Shown: positions 24,335-36,566, counted from the first letter of the stretch. The stretch is 64,000 nt of DNA from Solea solea (GCF_958295425.1 NC_081154.1:6972666-7036665), one strand, 5' to 3'. The notes: generated from the letters alone by a model not told the origin. Program-made: numbers and translations.

Positions 24335-24515
24335 CCTAATGGAGACAAAACCCTGGTCCTAATGAGGCAGAAACTAATTTTTCAGGAGCTACTTGACTAA
24401 GATGTCAATTGTGGTTGGGCAATAACTGGTAATGGTTAAGGTTAGGGATATGGCTTTGGTTAGCCTGTACAAATGAATGGAAGTCAATGCAGGGAACCTG
24501 CGTGTGTGCTTTCAT
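24335..24515 (+). mobile_element. probable teleost interspersed repeat with TTAAGGTTAGGG core
   Basis: Contains GACAAAACCCTGGTCCTAAT, ATGTCAATTGTGGTTGGGCA, GGTAATGGTTAAGGTTAGGG and AATGAATGGAAGTCAATGCA, blocks that I recognise from a repeat frequent in teleosts. No TIRs or target duplication could be defined. The telomere-like TTAGGG is part of the family and does not indicate a telomere. Confidence 0.5.
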
Positions 24516-25151
24516 TTGATTGTAAGAGGCACTGGGATGAACCGAGTGAGGAGTCGGTGTGTACAGAACGGACATCTGTAAATGACCCCGGGTATAGGAC
24601 GTAAAAACTCATTCAACACTACTTAACACTGGAGGAGAGTGGAGCGACTGAGAGGATCCTGATGTTTGCTTCCTGTGATCATAACATGAACAGAGGGAGA
24701 GAGGAGTTGATGAGCTCACTGTCACTCACGGACGACTTCTGGCTGTTTTCCATGTCAAATGTTTTTGCAAAAAAACATAAATTATGTCCCCATTTATAAT
24801 TAAATAGACACGCATGTCTATTTATAGCCTATATCAGGGGCCAGATGTGATAATGTGGTCTAATGACGACACCAGGAGCCTGGTTGCAGGTGAACTTCTG
24901 GTTTGAAAAAGTGTCATGACGCTGCTCAGATCTCAAGGCTTTACATCCGGGATTTGTTTTGGAAACCGTTGACTACATTCATCCATCAGTATACAGTCAA
25001 TAAGAACGGGTTAGATGCTGTGAAACAGGTCAGTGTCATCGTATGAAAGGAACTGGTTAGGATGTTTATGTGAAGGTGAAGTGTTGAAGTAACCCAGGTG
25101 GTGGCAGAAAAGGGGAACAATAAGTGAATGCATGCTTACAGAACAGTGTGT

Positions 25152-25154
<3 letters not shown>

Positions 25155-25192
<38 letters not shown>
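25155..25192. repeat. (CA)n microsatellite
   Basis: About nineteen perfect CA units. Confidence 0.97.
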
Positions 25193-25193
<1 letters not shown>

Positions 25194-25417
25194 TCTCTCC
25201 CTCTCTCTGTGTTGACTATAATCCATCCAAGGCCTTTGAGCCTTTGGGTGTTTAATGTAAACACGGTGATAACACAATCAGTCTCTGTCCTCTCCATCCT
25301 TCTTTAGGTCTCTCTCCTCTGCTCCTGGGCCAGATAATGGAGTACATGAATGCAACATTGGACTTTTAAGACTGTGGGCTGTTTTCTGGCTCCCTCACAT
25401 TTTGCCTTTGGTGTCGA

Positions 25418-25444
25418 TGTGTGTGTGTGTGTGTGTGTGTGTGT
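25418..25444. repeat. (GT)n microsatellite
   Basis: About thirteen perfect GT units. Confidence 0.95.
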
Positions 25445-25704
25445 TGCTGTAAAACAAAATGCACAACAGCCAGTGAATAATGAAGCCAAGCATGGCACAG
25501 CCACCTTTTAATCTCAGCAGGCCTGCAGCTCATTGCTTCAATGCTTCCCACTTCTGCAGAGCTACAGCGACAATACAATTATAATCACACACTTATCGCA
25601 CATGCGACAGCAACAACGGCTTTATAACGTTGACGCAATGCAAATGCAATGACAGCATCGCGGTGCCACAACATCGCCACCACAACGACGATGTCAAATG
25701 ACTT

Positions 25705-25728
25705 CTTTTCTTTCTTTCTTTCTTTCTT
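25705..25728. repeat. (CTTT)n microsatellite
   Basis: Six tetranucleotide units just before repeat copy B. Confidence 0.92.
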
Positions 25729-25764
25729 ACACAAATACAAATGAATAGACATAAGCATCCACCC

Positions 25765-26003
25765 ACAACATGCTGATTAAGTCTATCAGCTCCACATGAC
25801 GCTCACTATGTTTCTCTGTATAGCGATGTTTAGATCATTCCAACGCGGCACACAGGATCGGTTTTTATGTCAAGACATTGCACTAGTAAAGCAAGACACC
25901 TGCAAACAGTGCCCACAAACTGTTTTCAGATGAAGGACGCAGCAAACCACGTGTAGAAGCAGAATAATGACATCAATAACGACAAAAACCACCAGAAGAA
26001 TTT
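25765..26003 (+). mobile_element. interspersed repeat, copy B, uninterrupted
   Basis: Relative of 23071-23720. It carries the same ATGCTGATTAAG, GATGTTTAGATCA and TTTTCAGATGAAGGAC blocks in the same order, but no TTTACATGC element between the first two. It is shorter than copy A, lacking about 50 bp after GCAGCAAACCACGTGT. It serves as the empty site for the nested insertion. Non-coding. Confidence 0.6.
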
Positions 26004-26154
26004 CCTCTTCTTCTTCTTCTTCAAGAACTCACACTGACAGGTCACATATGTTAGATTTCATGGCCGTTTTAAACAATCATACTGTATGTTGTAAATAATG
26101 AGATTCTCCTGGGTTAACATGTCAATAGTTAAAAATGTAAATTCTCTATGCATG

Positions 26155-26440
26155 CAGGTGTGTCAAACATAAGGCCCCCCGTCCGGCCCGCAGGATGAAT
26201 TTGTGAAAATATCTTATTAGTATTAAAAATAATACTATACACTATATATTTCTGATCCAGATACATGTGACTAAATGTTTTGGGCCTTTGTGGATCCACT
26301 GTGATCTGTATATTATAATGCGTAAATAGTAAACTGAATTGAAATTGCACTTATTTTTCTCAAGTAATTTGAGGTTGTTCATAATATGTTTTTTTTAAAA
26401 AGAGACTTCATTAAATGTAAAACAAAAGAAAAACATTCAG
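26155..26440 (+). mobile_element. hAT-type MITE, right end missing
   Basis: Starts with CAGGTGTGTCAAAC, the same terminus as the intact copy at 44428-44823. It follows that copy through GGCCCGCAGGATGAATTTG-like, AAATTGCACTTATTTTTCTC and CTTCATTAAATG blocks. Similarity fades after AAACATT near 26440 and no CAAACG...CTG right end is found. So this is a 3'-truncated member of the same family. Confidence 0.75.
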
Positions 26441-26559
26441 AGTAAAAGTACACTAGTTCTGTTTCTGCTCTGTGCAAAACTGGTCTGAAGCCTGTGCAAC
26501 AGATCCATCAAACTACAGCACACACGCGGCATATGGAGGAACACCACAATGGCAGGATG

Positions 26560-26810
26560 AGCCATGTGGTTTCAAAGCAATCATCATGCTTATCATGGAA
26601 TCAGCGATAATCCCCTCATATTGAAACAAGCAAATGAGCAAGACGGCTGCGAGTCGGATCTTCCATTAGGCTAATCATGCACAGTGCCACTCTTCCAGAT
26701 GTTATTTCATTACACCACGCAACGGCGCTGGGTGCAGCGCCATTGTTTGCATAAACACTGTAGAGGGATATCTGATTGACAGAGTTGAAACAATAAGAGG
26801 CAGCTCTGTT
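26560..26810. promoter_or_regulatory. candidate enhancer with SOX-POU-like composite
   Basis: Repeat-free unique block without an open frame. CATTGTTTGCATAA at 26741-26754 joins a SOX-type CATTGT core to an octamer-like TTTGCATA half. Also present are TTAGGCTAATCATGCAC and CAATCATCATGCTTATCATG. This texture fits a vertebrate developmental enhancer, and conservation could not be checked. Confidence 0.38.
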
Positions 26811-29029
26811 TGAGCGCTGCAGTTTGTTCAAAGGGATGCAACTAACTGGCTCTGTGAAGTCTGTTTTTCCTTTGAACCCATTTGTCTTGTGTCTCTCTTG
26901 CCCCCCCCTCCCCCCTTTCAATGTCTACCCCTCCTTTTGTCTTTTGACTATAAGGAACTATGTAAATAATAAGAGGGGAAATCTGTATGATTGTTTTTCA
27001 AAGTAGACTTGACGCAAGCGTTGCAATAATAAAGAATCTTGTGAATCTGTACCTCTGCTTAACAAATCTACATATGGTTCAGAGACTTTGCTCTGGGATT
27101 GTTATGTGTGTGTTTCTGCGATGCACAGTGAATTAAGAAAACAATCAAATTAAGCTGCAACATATTTTTGATGTTGCTAGATTTTAGCCCTCATAAACCC
27201 TCAGACAATAATGTAGAAATCCAAGCTTTTGTCTGATTAAAGTCTTATTAAAGAGGAACAAATCAAATCAGACAAAGTTTAACCCATTACTGTTTTCTTG
27301 GCTTTACACAGTTAGATTTTATTCTGGAATGCACTCTGCAGATTATGCCATGTTGAAAGATGTGAGTATTCATCATGACCTCTGACCTGCCGCTCCACTG
27401 TAAAGTAAATACAATCACTTGGTCCTTGAGGTCAAGGGCATGGTTTCAAATGGTGTAAAACAGTTTGTCTGACCATCAGCTCGGAACTCTTACGAGCAGT
27501 CTGCTCAAAAGCGTCACTGTTACACAACTGCAGTTTGAGCCGACGACAAAACATCACAAAACATGAAGAGGCGGGATTTCAGGAAAAACTACAACATGAG
27601 GAAAAAACAACTACAGGCACACACTTACACTTTTGGTAGTAATAACATTCAGAGGGACCAGTTTGTGTTGTTTTTGTACAGTAACATATGTGAGGATGAA
27701 CTTAACCGAATTAAATTGGATACAGTGCGCCCCCCCCCCACCCGCCACTTTGCTCCCGTTAAGTTGCCCGGGCAGCGCAGACAGAATAATGTACGACTTT
27801 CATAAGAAGGAAAAGCCTCACAAGCCCATGCAAATAAGTGTGAAATTGCAATATAATAATATATGTAAATGATATTGTGCTGAAGAGAAGATTCATTATT
27901 TCCCTGGCTATGCACGAGTGTGAGAGGCAGAGGACCACAAGAAACAAGGGGGAGAGCGACGAAGCTACGAAATCAAAGTGTTTCATGGGAGCAGATTCAA
28001 AGTCACATGATCTTTTTTTTCCCCTTGCTGCATGGACAGGCGTCATAATTCCTGGAAACACTGATGCTCTTTCTTTTTTTAGAGAGGTGTGTTTATCAGG
28101 AGCAAGTAAGTTAAAAACTCTTATGTCGAGTCCATCCTATAATAATTTGTCCCTCAAACATATTATTGCTCTTCCCCACTGTTATGGAATTATATATGAA
28201 TGCCTGTCCCTGGCATTAACTTTTTTTGTATTTATTAATTAATACACATTAGCATATTTGTAATGGTGGTTAAAACATAAAACTGGCAAAATCACAATTT
28301 CCAATCGTGCAATATCCCAAATGAAAGACAAAACAGATGAGACACATTTGTTTCTTTTTCATTGACAGGCTTCCAAAAGTGGTTATATCTATGACTTGAA
28401 TAAAAAAATAGTGACAGATCTCACTGTGTTTGGGTCATTATTTTTAAAACAAGAAAATAAAGTGCTATTCCAAACATGATAAGTGAAACTTTTGCTGGAG
28501 AAAAACTAAAATGTATTCACTTGGCTCTGGTAAAAGGGAAAAAAACCCTCACCCAATTAAAACTTGTAAGGTTGAAAATGTGTAGAATGCTGCTTTAAAT
28601 GAGCAAATGTGATCATCTATGATTATCCAGGATAAGTCTAATGTAATGATTACAATAACCTGATACTTTAATGTCCATGAGTTAAACAATTAGACATTTA
28701 TGTGACACTATATGAAGAAAATATCAATTATTTGTATGGAGTTGTACCTTTTTCACACGGTGAACACATAAGTGAAAACAGGTCAATAATAAACAGGATA
28801 CACATGCGTACTGTGCATGCTTATGCTTTTCCTTCCCAGAAATTCTGCTCCTGCTTTTGTTTTCCTGAATATTCTCAGACAGGTCACCATGGTGTGCTGG
28901 CAACACCCACTCCTCCCCTCACCCGCCTCCACGTCCTCCAAAAATAAACCATAATTAGCTGCTGTATTGGCGATTCCATGGCACCAAGAGAAGGAGAAGA
29001 GACAACATGTGTCGTTTTTTTGTTTTTTT
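26811..29029. other. gene-free stretch
   Basis: AT-rich. A 121-codon frame at 27877-28242 has no recognisable domain. Contains a short C run (27731-27739). No transposon recognised. Confidence 0.5.
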
Positions 29030-29350
29030 TTCCGGGAAATTGATGTGCTAATTATGACTAACAACTCCTTAAAATGCATTTGGTTCACAGGGAAATATGG
29101 AGATTGCCTGTTTGGGGGCTGTCATATCTAATTAAATATGGAAAGTAGGGGAAGACAGACTTCAGCAGCCTTTATTAAACCAGCGTTAACTTTTTTCATT
29201 GTAGGTTATGAGATGACATTGTTCACTTGGTTCAGCTCTTAAAGCAGACACATGTGTACTCGCACGCACAATTACCTGCATATGGGACCTCATGTGGCCT
29301 TCGCATCCCTTTGATGCCTGAGTTTACACTGATTAAGTCATGCTACGCAG
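29030..29350. promoter_or_regulatory. candidate conserved non-coding element
   Basis: Unique block with GTGCTAATTATGACTAAC, CATATCTAATTAAATATGG and CCAGCGTTAAC. Homeodomain-type TAATTA cores appear twice. No repeats and no open frame of note. Texture-based call only. Confidence 0.35.
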
Positions 29351-30204
29351 CGTGAACTCCATTATTAATGTAATATAATTTAAACAAGCAGCTGCAGTGG
29401 AGGTCATTGCTGCTGCAAACCTTCAAAAGAAGCAAAGAGGAATAAAGAACGGTTATTTACTACTCGGTGGCACATTACCAGATTTACACACCTGCCTCCG
29501 CAGAGTGTTACAAATGGTTCACACCTTCCCAGTTAACTCACTGCTATGTTTCCCCCTTTCCAGACTTGTTGTTTTTATCGATTTGTCGAGAGCAGGAGCC
29601 GTCAAACATGGAAATTGTTCAGTCTGATACGGGGTCAATATCAAGGCCACGAGCAATATTCAACACTGCCTGAGTCATGAAATTCAACAAATTAATAAAT
29701 ATTAATGTGCAACGACCTTATTTCTTCCCTTTACTCGTGCATATATGTACAGACTGTATTGTTCAATAGCAAAAGAGGATTGTTCAATCATGTTGTTTTC
29801 CACACTATGGTAACTCATCTGAATACCTACAATTATGATGGTTGGTTAAGACTTTTAAGCCCATAAGGTCACAGCAAGGTAAAAAAAAAAAGAAATCTGA
29901 AAATGCAAGAAAATAAAAGAGGCAATAGGTGTTAGTATCCTTGTCTTTTAGCTCCAATATTTCTCAAACAGATCTTGTGAATATCAACAAGTAAGGTTGC
30001 ACCGGGTGCTTGAATATTATGAAAATCAGGTATCTGAGATCCCGGGAACTTGTTTTTGCTATTACCATTAATCGTAAATCACAAGTTTGACGGTCAGAGC
30101 GGCGCCATCCATTTGCGAGCGTGTGTGTAAATGAGAAGCAAAAGTATTTTGTCTGTTTTTATGGAAAAGTCCTCTCCTTGTGCCGACCATTATTTGAATG
30201 TCGA
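29351..30204. other. gene-free stretch
   Basis: Unique sequence with an A run at 29881-29891. Nothing recognised. Confidence 0.5.
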
Positions 30205-30405
30205 AGGGACTCGCGTGGCCTTGGAGCCCTGACCTCAACCCCATCCATCACCGGAGTGCTGTATCTCTGCCAGGCATTATCAGCCAACAGTGTTGGATCT
30301 CATTAATGCTTGTGTGGCAGGAAAGAGCAGAGCCCTGCAGTCAGGTTACACCATCTGTTGGAAGGTCTGAAACCAGAAGAGTGGAAGCTGTTGCCGCAGC
30401 GTAGC
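30205..30405 (+). pseudogene. remnant of a Tc1/mariner-like transposase
   Basis: In one frame the translation gives WPWSPDLNPI starting at 30216. It matches the SPDLNPIE segment near the third catalytic residue of the DDE domain in Tc1-type transposases, but the usual Glu after Ile is His here. The downstream DNA (AGCCCTGCAGTCAGGTTACA, ACCAGAAGAGTGGAAGCTGT) recalls the end of such genes in fish, but falls in other frames, so frameshifts have broken it. The two upstream catalytic Asp regions are absent. It is a short, inactive fossil of about 200 bp; no terminal inverted repeats were located around it. Confidence 0.6.
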
Positions 30406-33290
30406 GTTTAAAGAAAGACATGCTCGCTGATCACATATGGATGTAACCTTTTAGTCAAAAGACATTTTCGCTCGCTTCACATAAGTCCAAATTGTAGGTT
30501 TGAGTGCCGAATCCCTGAATCCCTGAATCCTTGAATCCCCCCCACAGCTTTAGGGTGATGTTTGCAACCTTGGATAAAAGAGTCTATAAAACACATTAGC
30601 GTTTTTCAGGGGCAAATTTCCAAAGCTCTTTGTAGCCTCTTGCCTGCCGTGATGCCGGTTGACATTTAAAATGTGCAAACACACAGCACCTTGCTCCTCC
30701 TGGAAGGGTTAAATGTTTGGGAAAAGTATCCTGCAGCGTCAACACTGGCACCACTGGCTTAGCCTCATTAGCATAAAAGAATGTAGCCTCGGAGAATGTG
30801 ACAAAAGGGGGGGAGGGAGGGAGGGATGGAGGGAGCAAATGAAGGAGCAGGAGTGGGGAGAGAGAAAGGGAAAGATAGATGGAGCTATGGAGATGAGGTG
30901 AAACAGAGAGCTGGCATCCTGCAGCAGTCAAAGGATGGAGAGAATGAAAAAAACAACAACTCTACAGTATTATTGTCCGATATAATAATCTGAAGTTAAC
31001 GTCTCATTCGTTACAATAACGGATGCACCGATAAAGAAACTTTATCACTGGACTCATTGGTTTATAGTTACATTGATAATGAGTATTAAAGCATATAATT
31101 AAACGTATGCCAATTATAAATTAAAGGTTATTTCATATATTGATATTTAACATATCAAATAAATGACCTAGTAAATTATCATTTTTTCACATAGATTTTG
31201 GATGTACTGTTTATAAAAGCTAATATAAATTGATGTGCACAAAGGTTGCTGATCTATTTTCCTTCTTTTCTAGGGGGAAAAAGAATTTGAGAAACTGATT
31301 TAATCTCAACACGGGCACCGTTTCATTTCACATAGATATCTTTAATGTTGGCGACTGGCAGGAAATTCACGTCCTGTCATCTCTATTGGCCTCTGCTTGG
31401 CCCTCGCTGTCCGCCTTTTCTTTTCACTTTCTTTATGTTGCTCTCCCTCCCCTCCCCTCCCTCCGTCCCCTGCTCCCTAAACCTCTCAGGTCTCTGCACA
31501 CACACACACACACAGATATTTTCTGTCACTCGTGAAATTTAACACATCAAAATCTTACAGATATAATGAATAGGAGTCCACGTCCTCAGAGGTTCCCAGT
31601 AAAATAACAATAGGAACAAAAACCTAAAGAACATGCGACATCACACAGTGAATGTAAATGACGAGGATTAATACATTGAATTCACACATGGACAATTGTA
31701 CTTCTTTTATGTGAAACCTGCTGAAATCAGAAGTGTAAAAAGCTAAACGTAAACACATTTGCTATTATAAAATATTAAACGTAATGAAAGAACGTAATTA
31801 TAAAACAACACAAACATAATAAATAAACGCAAATTTAGAACATGCAAACCAAGATGACTCATTCAGCTAATCACCTCTTACAACAAAGAGAAAATGAAAT
31901 GTATATCGTTTATATAATGAACTAGCTTTTTACACCAGGCATTTGTTTTTTAAATAAGACAGCAGGGATTACTGAACTTTAGTGTTTAGTTATTTATGTC
32001 TTTATGTATTTGCATGGGGTCTGGGAGACCGAAGCGATGAGCCGACCTCGTCTCGTGTGCCATCTCTGATGTAAAGAGAATAAACAGTAAATACAAATTC
32101 TTTATTTAGTGCCGAATCGAAACAGAGTGTCCGACACAGTTCAAACATCATTAATTGTTTTGTTTTTTTTAGTATTTACTCCTGAGCCGTTTCACCAAAA
32201 CAGCTAAGAACTGTTGCATGTCAGAGTTTTGCACTATGTTGCATCAGGCTACACACATGAACACACAGAAAGGCCCCACATGGCCTGCACACACCTCGGA
32301 TGACTCCTTGTCTGGGTGTTTTATCACTTTTTGCTTTAACCCGTTTCTGATTGATTGCATCTGTTTCTCAGGTTATCCGTCTGTCTGTCACTTTCGTTTA
32401 ATGCTTATTTCCCGTTTTATGTACCTAATGCTGCAACAGTTGCACATCGTGTTGTGGAGTTCCACTTTTTCTTTTCTTTTTTTTCCCCCTCAGCAAATCA
32501 GAAGAAACACGAGAACAAATAATCACGTTGTTTTGAACTTGCAGAGTGTCTGTGACACACACACACACACACAAAGCCCTTGTGTGCAGTCCCTGCCCCG
32601 TCTTAAACTCATGTCATCTGAACCCAAATAAAAAAAAAAAAAAAAAAGGAGCATCACTATCTAATGCATGCAGTATATATTCACTGCAATGCTCTGATGG
32701 GCACTTGCTGTGGGAGTGTTTACTCAAATGATAGCTGCTGTAAAATAATACAGCCTCATCTCACAGACGTAATACACACGTGCCCGCGCAAGTACACACA
32801 CACAAACACTGGCATGAATTCCATTAGTGTGATTTACAGTTGATCTTTAGGAGGTACAGAGCTGGAGGGAAGCCTTTTACTTTCTCATTTGAAGGAGCGA
32901 GCAGACCTCCTCTGTCTATGGATAGATAGGAAGATGGATAGTGTGGCGTGGTAGGCCGCGAACACAGAGGAAACGTCCTCCAAATACACAAACAGCGACA
33001 GTAAACGGGAGACGCGGCGCACTCGCAGACTCGCAGACACACAACGGAACTAAGAAAGATGGGTAGAAGGACAAATGTGAAAAGAAAGTGGGGGAAACTA
33101 ATTGAGAGAGAGAGAGTTCTCTTTAGATTCACCTGGGGCTGCCCACGAGATTCACAAACTCCGATTTTAACACTGCATATATGTGCCCAATTAATCTTTC
33201 TCCGGAGAAAGACTGCAGATGGATGAAAGACGCCGACGTGCAACACTTGTCTTCAAGTTGCTGGTACTGTATAAAGTGCAAGGTAACACA
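30406..33290. other. gene-free stretch
   Basis: Holds a GA-rich patch (30807-30880), a CT-rich patch (31441-31490), CA repeats (31497-31514, 32554-32573) and an A run (32629-32647). Open frames of 137 and 140 codons at 32218-32631 and 32824-33246 have no recognised domain. Confidence 0.5.
32554..32573. repeat. (AC)n microsatellite
   Basis: Ten perfect AC units. Confidence 0.92.
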
Positions 33291-33350
33291 TTCATCATCC
33301 ATCTTCTAACGCTTTATCTTTCACATGAGGGTCGCTGGGGGGAAAACCGG

Positions 33351-33387
<37 letters not shown>

Positions 33388-33420
33388 GGAGAACATGCAA
33401 ACTCCATGCAGAAAAACCCT
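33291..33420 (+). mobile_element. teleost ATCCATC repeat, internally deleted copy
   Basis: Starts TTCATCATCCATCTTCTAAC, has CACATGAGGGTCGCTGG, then jumps to AACCGGAGAAAAC, a CA tract (33356-33385) and GGGGAGAACATGCAAACTCC. The full copy at 45824-46131 has about 130 bp between the two halves, so this one has lost the middle. The CA tract has expanded inside it. I know the family as widespread in teleosts; its class is unclear to me. Confidence 0.75.
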
Positions 33421-34852
33421 TGTAAGGTAACACATATAATTGATTTTTTTCAAACAAATCAATACCAGTGCAATGAGGACAAAATATACAGGCCACGGGA
33501 AAAAGTTATGTTCTTACTACTGAAATATTTTAGCGATGCGCATAATTAAAGAAAACAACCAAATCAATAAACAGAAGTTGAAATGTACCAAAAGAAATAC
33601 CAAATGTAGGTGGAATAATCACGGAGGAAACACATGCTCCGTGGCCTCCAACTTCCATTTGTCCAACTGAACGGTTGAATGTCCAAATGAATATCACAGA
33701 ATAAATGCTGCGGGACATCATTTTAACATTCTTACATTTAACAAAACGTCAGATTATCTGCATGTGTAAGAACAGTCTTACAAAGGTCTGTTACAAGCTC
33801 CAATTTACGATTGATCTTCTTTCTTTTTTTTTTATCAGTCATTTTCCTTCCTCCGACAGAGAATACCTAGACAAGGATTTCTCTTATTGAGACAGTGAAG
33901 CTGTCACTTTCTTCTCCTGGTGTCTGAGAGTGAAGTTCCTGAAAAGAATTTTAAAATACGCACTTTAAGCACATTATTTTCTATTTGAATGCAGGCTCCC
34001 CTGGGTCTGGATGATACAGCTTTAAAAGTGTGAAGAATTTTCCAGAACTCTTGTAGCAATATGACTGAAGCAAGTGACTGCCACGCACAGAAAAGGAATC
34101 ATTTACATATTTTCATGTATTTTTATACATATATATATATAAATGTATATATATGGAGCACCTTTCAGGAACCTTACATCAGAAACTGTTTCAGAAAAAA
34201 AGTTATGAAAAAAACAAACAGTAATGAACAAATGCTCCCACGGAAGTAAAATAAAAAGAGGGAAGTTCTAAAGTTGAGGAGCCACGGCCTCACAAACACC
34301 ATCTCCCCCCCTATAGTTTTTTAAGTCAAGGAGTGAGAAACAACCTACATCAACCGTCGGGGATCTTAAGGAACTGTGGCACAATGTACAGAAGCCTCAG
34401 AGTTAACGGTGCAGCAGTAAGGAGAGAAAGCTGCAGCCAAACCTGCTCTGTGTGCATCACAGATGGGTTCCTGACAAGTAAGAGTTTCTGCAGGAAGAGA
34501 GCGGATACAATCAGTTTTTCCATGACTGTGACAGCTGGCTGGGGGGGGGGGGGATTATCATATATCCAACACTCACTGTGGCACCGCACTCGCATAGGGT
34601 CGTGAACTCTGTGTGCCAGAGAGTGGTGCATAAACTAAACGTCGAGAGTGTCCCAGCGTCTTCCAAAAAGCTCTGCTGGGATGCAACAGAGAGATTTAAA
34701 CACAGACGGAGAAGTCAAACGGAAATCCAAATTAGACAAACATTCTCATTTGAATGACATTTTAGAACCATCGCTTGGGAATGAATCAAACTGCATTATG
34801 TCCATGTATGTGAGGTTGTCCACAATGACAACAAAATGTCCAGTCTAATGTA

Positions 34853-34879
34853 TGTGTGTGTGTGTGTGTGTGTGTGTGC
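34853..34879. repeat. (GT)n microsatellite
   Basis: About thirteen GT units; a CA tract lies about 100 bp downstream, so the two are complementary. Confidence 0.95.
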
Positions 34880-34977
34880 GTGCAAATGAGAGACGTAAAA
34901 AGTACAATTAATGTTAAAATAATAAAGAATCAAAAACCCTCTCTCTTCTTATTTCACGTCGACACACATGCATGTGT

Positions 34978-35003
34978 ACACACACACACACACACACACA
35001 CAC
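34978..35003. repeat. (AC)n microsatellite
   Basis: About thirteen AC units plus a second short block at 35011-35020. Confidence 0.95.
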
Positions 35004-35274
35004 GCAGACTCACACACACAGCCCCAAGCTCACCATCACCAACCCCTCAAATTAATAGGGTTTGGTTCATTTGAGTGTTGTGACCTAAGGCGATATTCAA
35101 TACAACCATACAGGTTACATTCTCTCTAATGAAGGAAAGGCTGTTCATTTCAAGGTGAGCCAAATAATAATAATAAAAAAAAAAAAATGTAAAAACATGG
35201 GGGTTGAAAAATAAATTACTTAGAGAGCTGTTAAATTGTCAAGGCCAGTGGCATTCATGCAGGATTTCTTTCAG

Positions 35275-35275
<1 letters not shown>

Positions 35276-35307
<32 letters not shown>
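35276..35307. repeat. (TGC)n trinucleotide repeat
   Basis: Ten perfect TGC/CTG units ending in GCTGG. The surroundings are non-coding as far as I can see, so it probably does not encode polyalanine, polyleucine or polyglutamine. Confidence 0.95.
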
Positions 35308-35329
35308 GCTGGAGAAGGAAAAAAAAAAA

Positions 35330-35610
35330 GCCGAAATTTCCTTTCAACAAAGTTAATTTTTATCTGAATGTTATTGCTTGACCCAAAAGGAAACTTTACA
35401 GCACAAAAGCAAAGTTAAAAGCCAACACTTTAATTGATCATAACAAAAGTAAATTCAGGAAGAGCCTTGCGTAGGCGGCCGCACGGAAGCTGATCTTTTT
35501 TTTCTCTCTGCGGAGCCATTTTAACAATTTCAATGTTTGACTATCACCGTGATCTTAACTGCACTTTCACATTATCGTCCCTTTAAAGTTTTATTGGATA
35601 TAAGTTTTCG
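35330..35610. promoter_or_regulatory. candidate conserved non-coding element
   Basis: Unique block with TTCAACAAAGTTAATTTTTA, AACACTTTAATTGATCATAA and a GC-rich GTAGGCGGCCGCACGG core. No open frame. Motif texture suggests regulatory DNA but this is untested. Confidence 0.3.
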
Positions 35611-36354
35611 TTAAACCCACAGGAGCAGCCGGGCGGGAGTGTCATCCAATGTCTCACGGGTCACAGTCCACTGAGAGAAGAAGAGGATTTCCTCATTTGT
35701 CTTCAGCCTGCTTTGTGGTGAGGAGGAAAGTGGCTCAACTTTCCACTGAAGCAGACAACATTACAGCTATTTCAGCTGAGGAGGAAATAACAAGGAGGGT
35801 GGGGGGGGGGGAGGAGGTGTCACTTCCTTTGGATTGAGTGTCTTCTCGACGTGGCTGTGGTTTCTCCTAGTTTTAAGTTGAGCCAGTCCGGCTTCAATAA
35901 AAACCCTTTTACTTTCACTTCATGAGGAAGTTGTTTGAAGTTCCCTGGCATAATCATAAATTGTTGTTTGATATGTCTAATTTAAGTATTGCATTTTTAT
36001 CCGTAATTTCAGTATCCGTTCAAACCTGGGAGGGAGTTCTAAATATACAGCCTAGAAGCAAAGCAGACTATCAGAAGTAGCCCAGTTTGGCCATAGCTCC
36101 ACTTTGAATCAATAGCAAGCTATAGACCTGAGCAGACAATCATGACAATAAAGCATCTGAAAAGTGGCATATGGAAGTATTTTACGTTGTTTTTTACACC
36201 ACCAAAGTCGACAAATCAGATGGAAAGCGCAACGAGTGATCAACCTCAAGTGACTAATTGTGAGAGTAATAATAAATCGTGTTTATGGGTCTGTGTGCTG
36301 CCAGGGGAAATATCTGAATAGTGTGTCACATAATATTAATTACAGTATATAATG
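35611..36354. other. gene-free stretch
   Basis: Unique sequence with a G run (35802-35811). Nothing recognised. Confidence 0.5.
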
Positions 36355-36460
36355 GTTGGCATCTCACAGGAGTTCTTGGTTTGAATCTGGGCTTCCACAT
36401 GACATGTGTACATGTGTTTTCTCTGGAAACCTTGACTGTTGTGTGTAAATATGGATGTTG

Positions 36461-36492
<32 letters not shown>

Positions 36493-36566
36493 TGGCCCTG
36501 TGATAGACTGACAACCTGTCCACGGTGTATCCCGTCTCTTGTCCAATGTCAGCTGGGATTGGAGTT
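36355..36566 (-). mobile_element. teleost ATCCATC repeat, minus-strand partial copy
   Basis: In reverse orientation it carries the right half of the family: TCTTGGTTTGAATCTGGGC, GTTTTCTCTGG, then a GT tract (36467-36491) and GGCCCTGTGATAGACTG, ACCTGTCCACGGTGTATCCC and TCAGCTGGGATTGG. The ATCCATC end is missing. The GT tract occupies a place where other copies have short CA/GT-rich sequence, so it probably expanded in situ. Confidence 0.7.

Larger units (their letters stand above)
23721..25764. other. gene-free stretch
   Basis: No exon recognised. Holds an interspersed repeat (24335-24515) and microsatellites at 25155-25192 (CA), 25418-25444 (GT) and 25705-25728 (CTTT). Confidence 0.5.
33421..35329. 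other. gene-free stretch
   Basis: No exon recognised. Contains a G run (34542-34552), GT and CA repeats (34853-34879, 34978-35003) and a CTG repeat (35276-35307). Confidence 0.5.

Noticed and set aside
24430..24455. TTAAGGTTAGGG and, at 59480, CCCTTACCCTAACCC as interstitial telomere repeats
   Set aside because: Both sit within interspersed repeats that carry such units as part of their own sequence.
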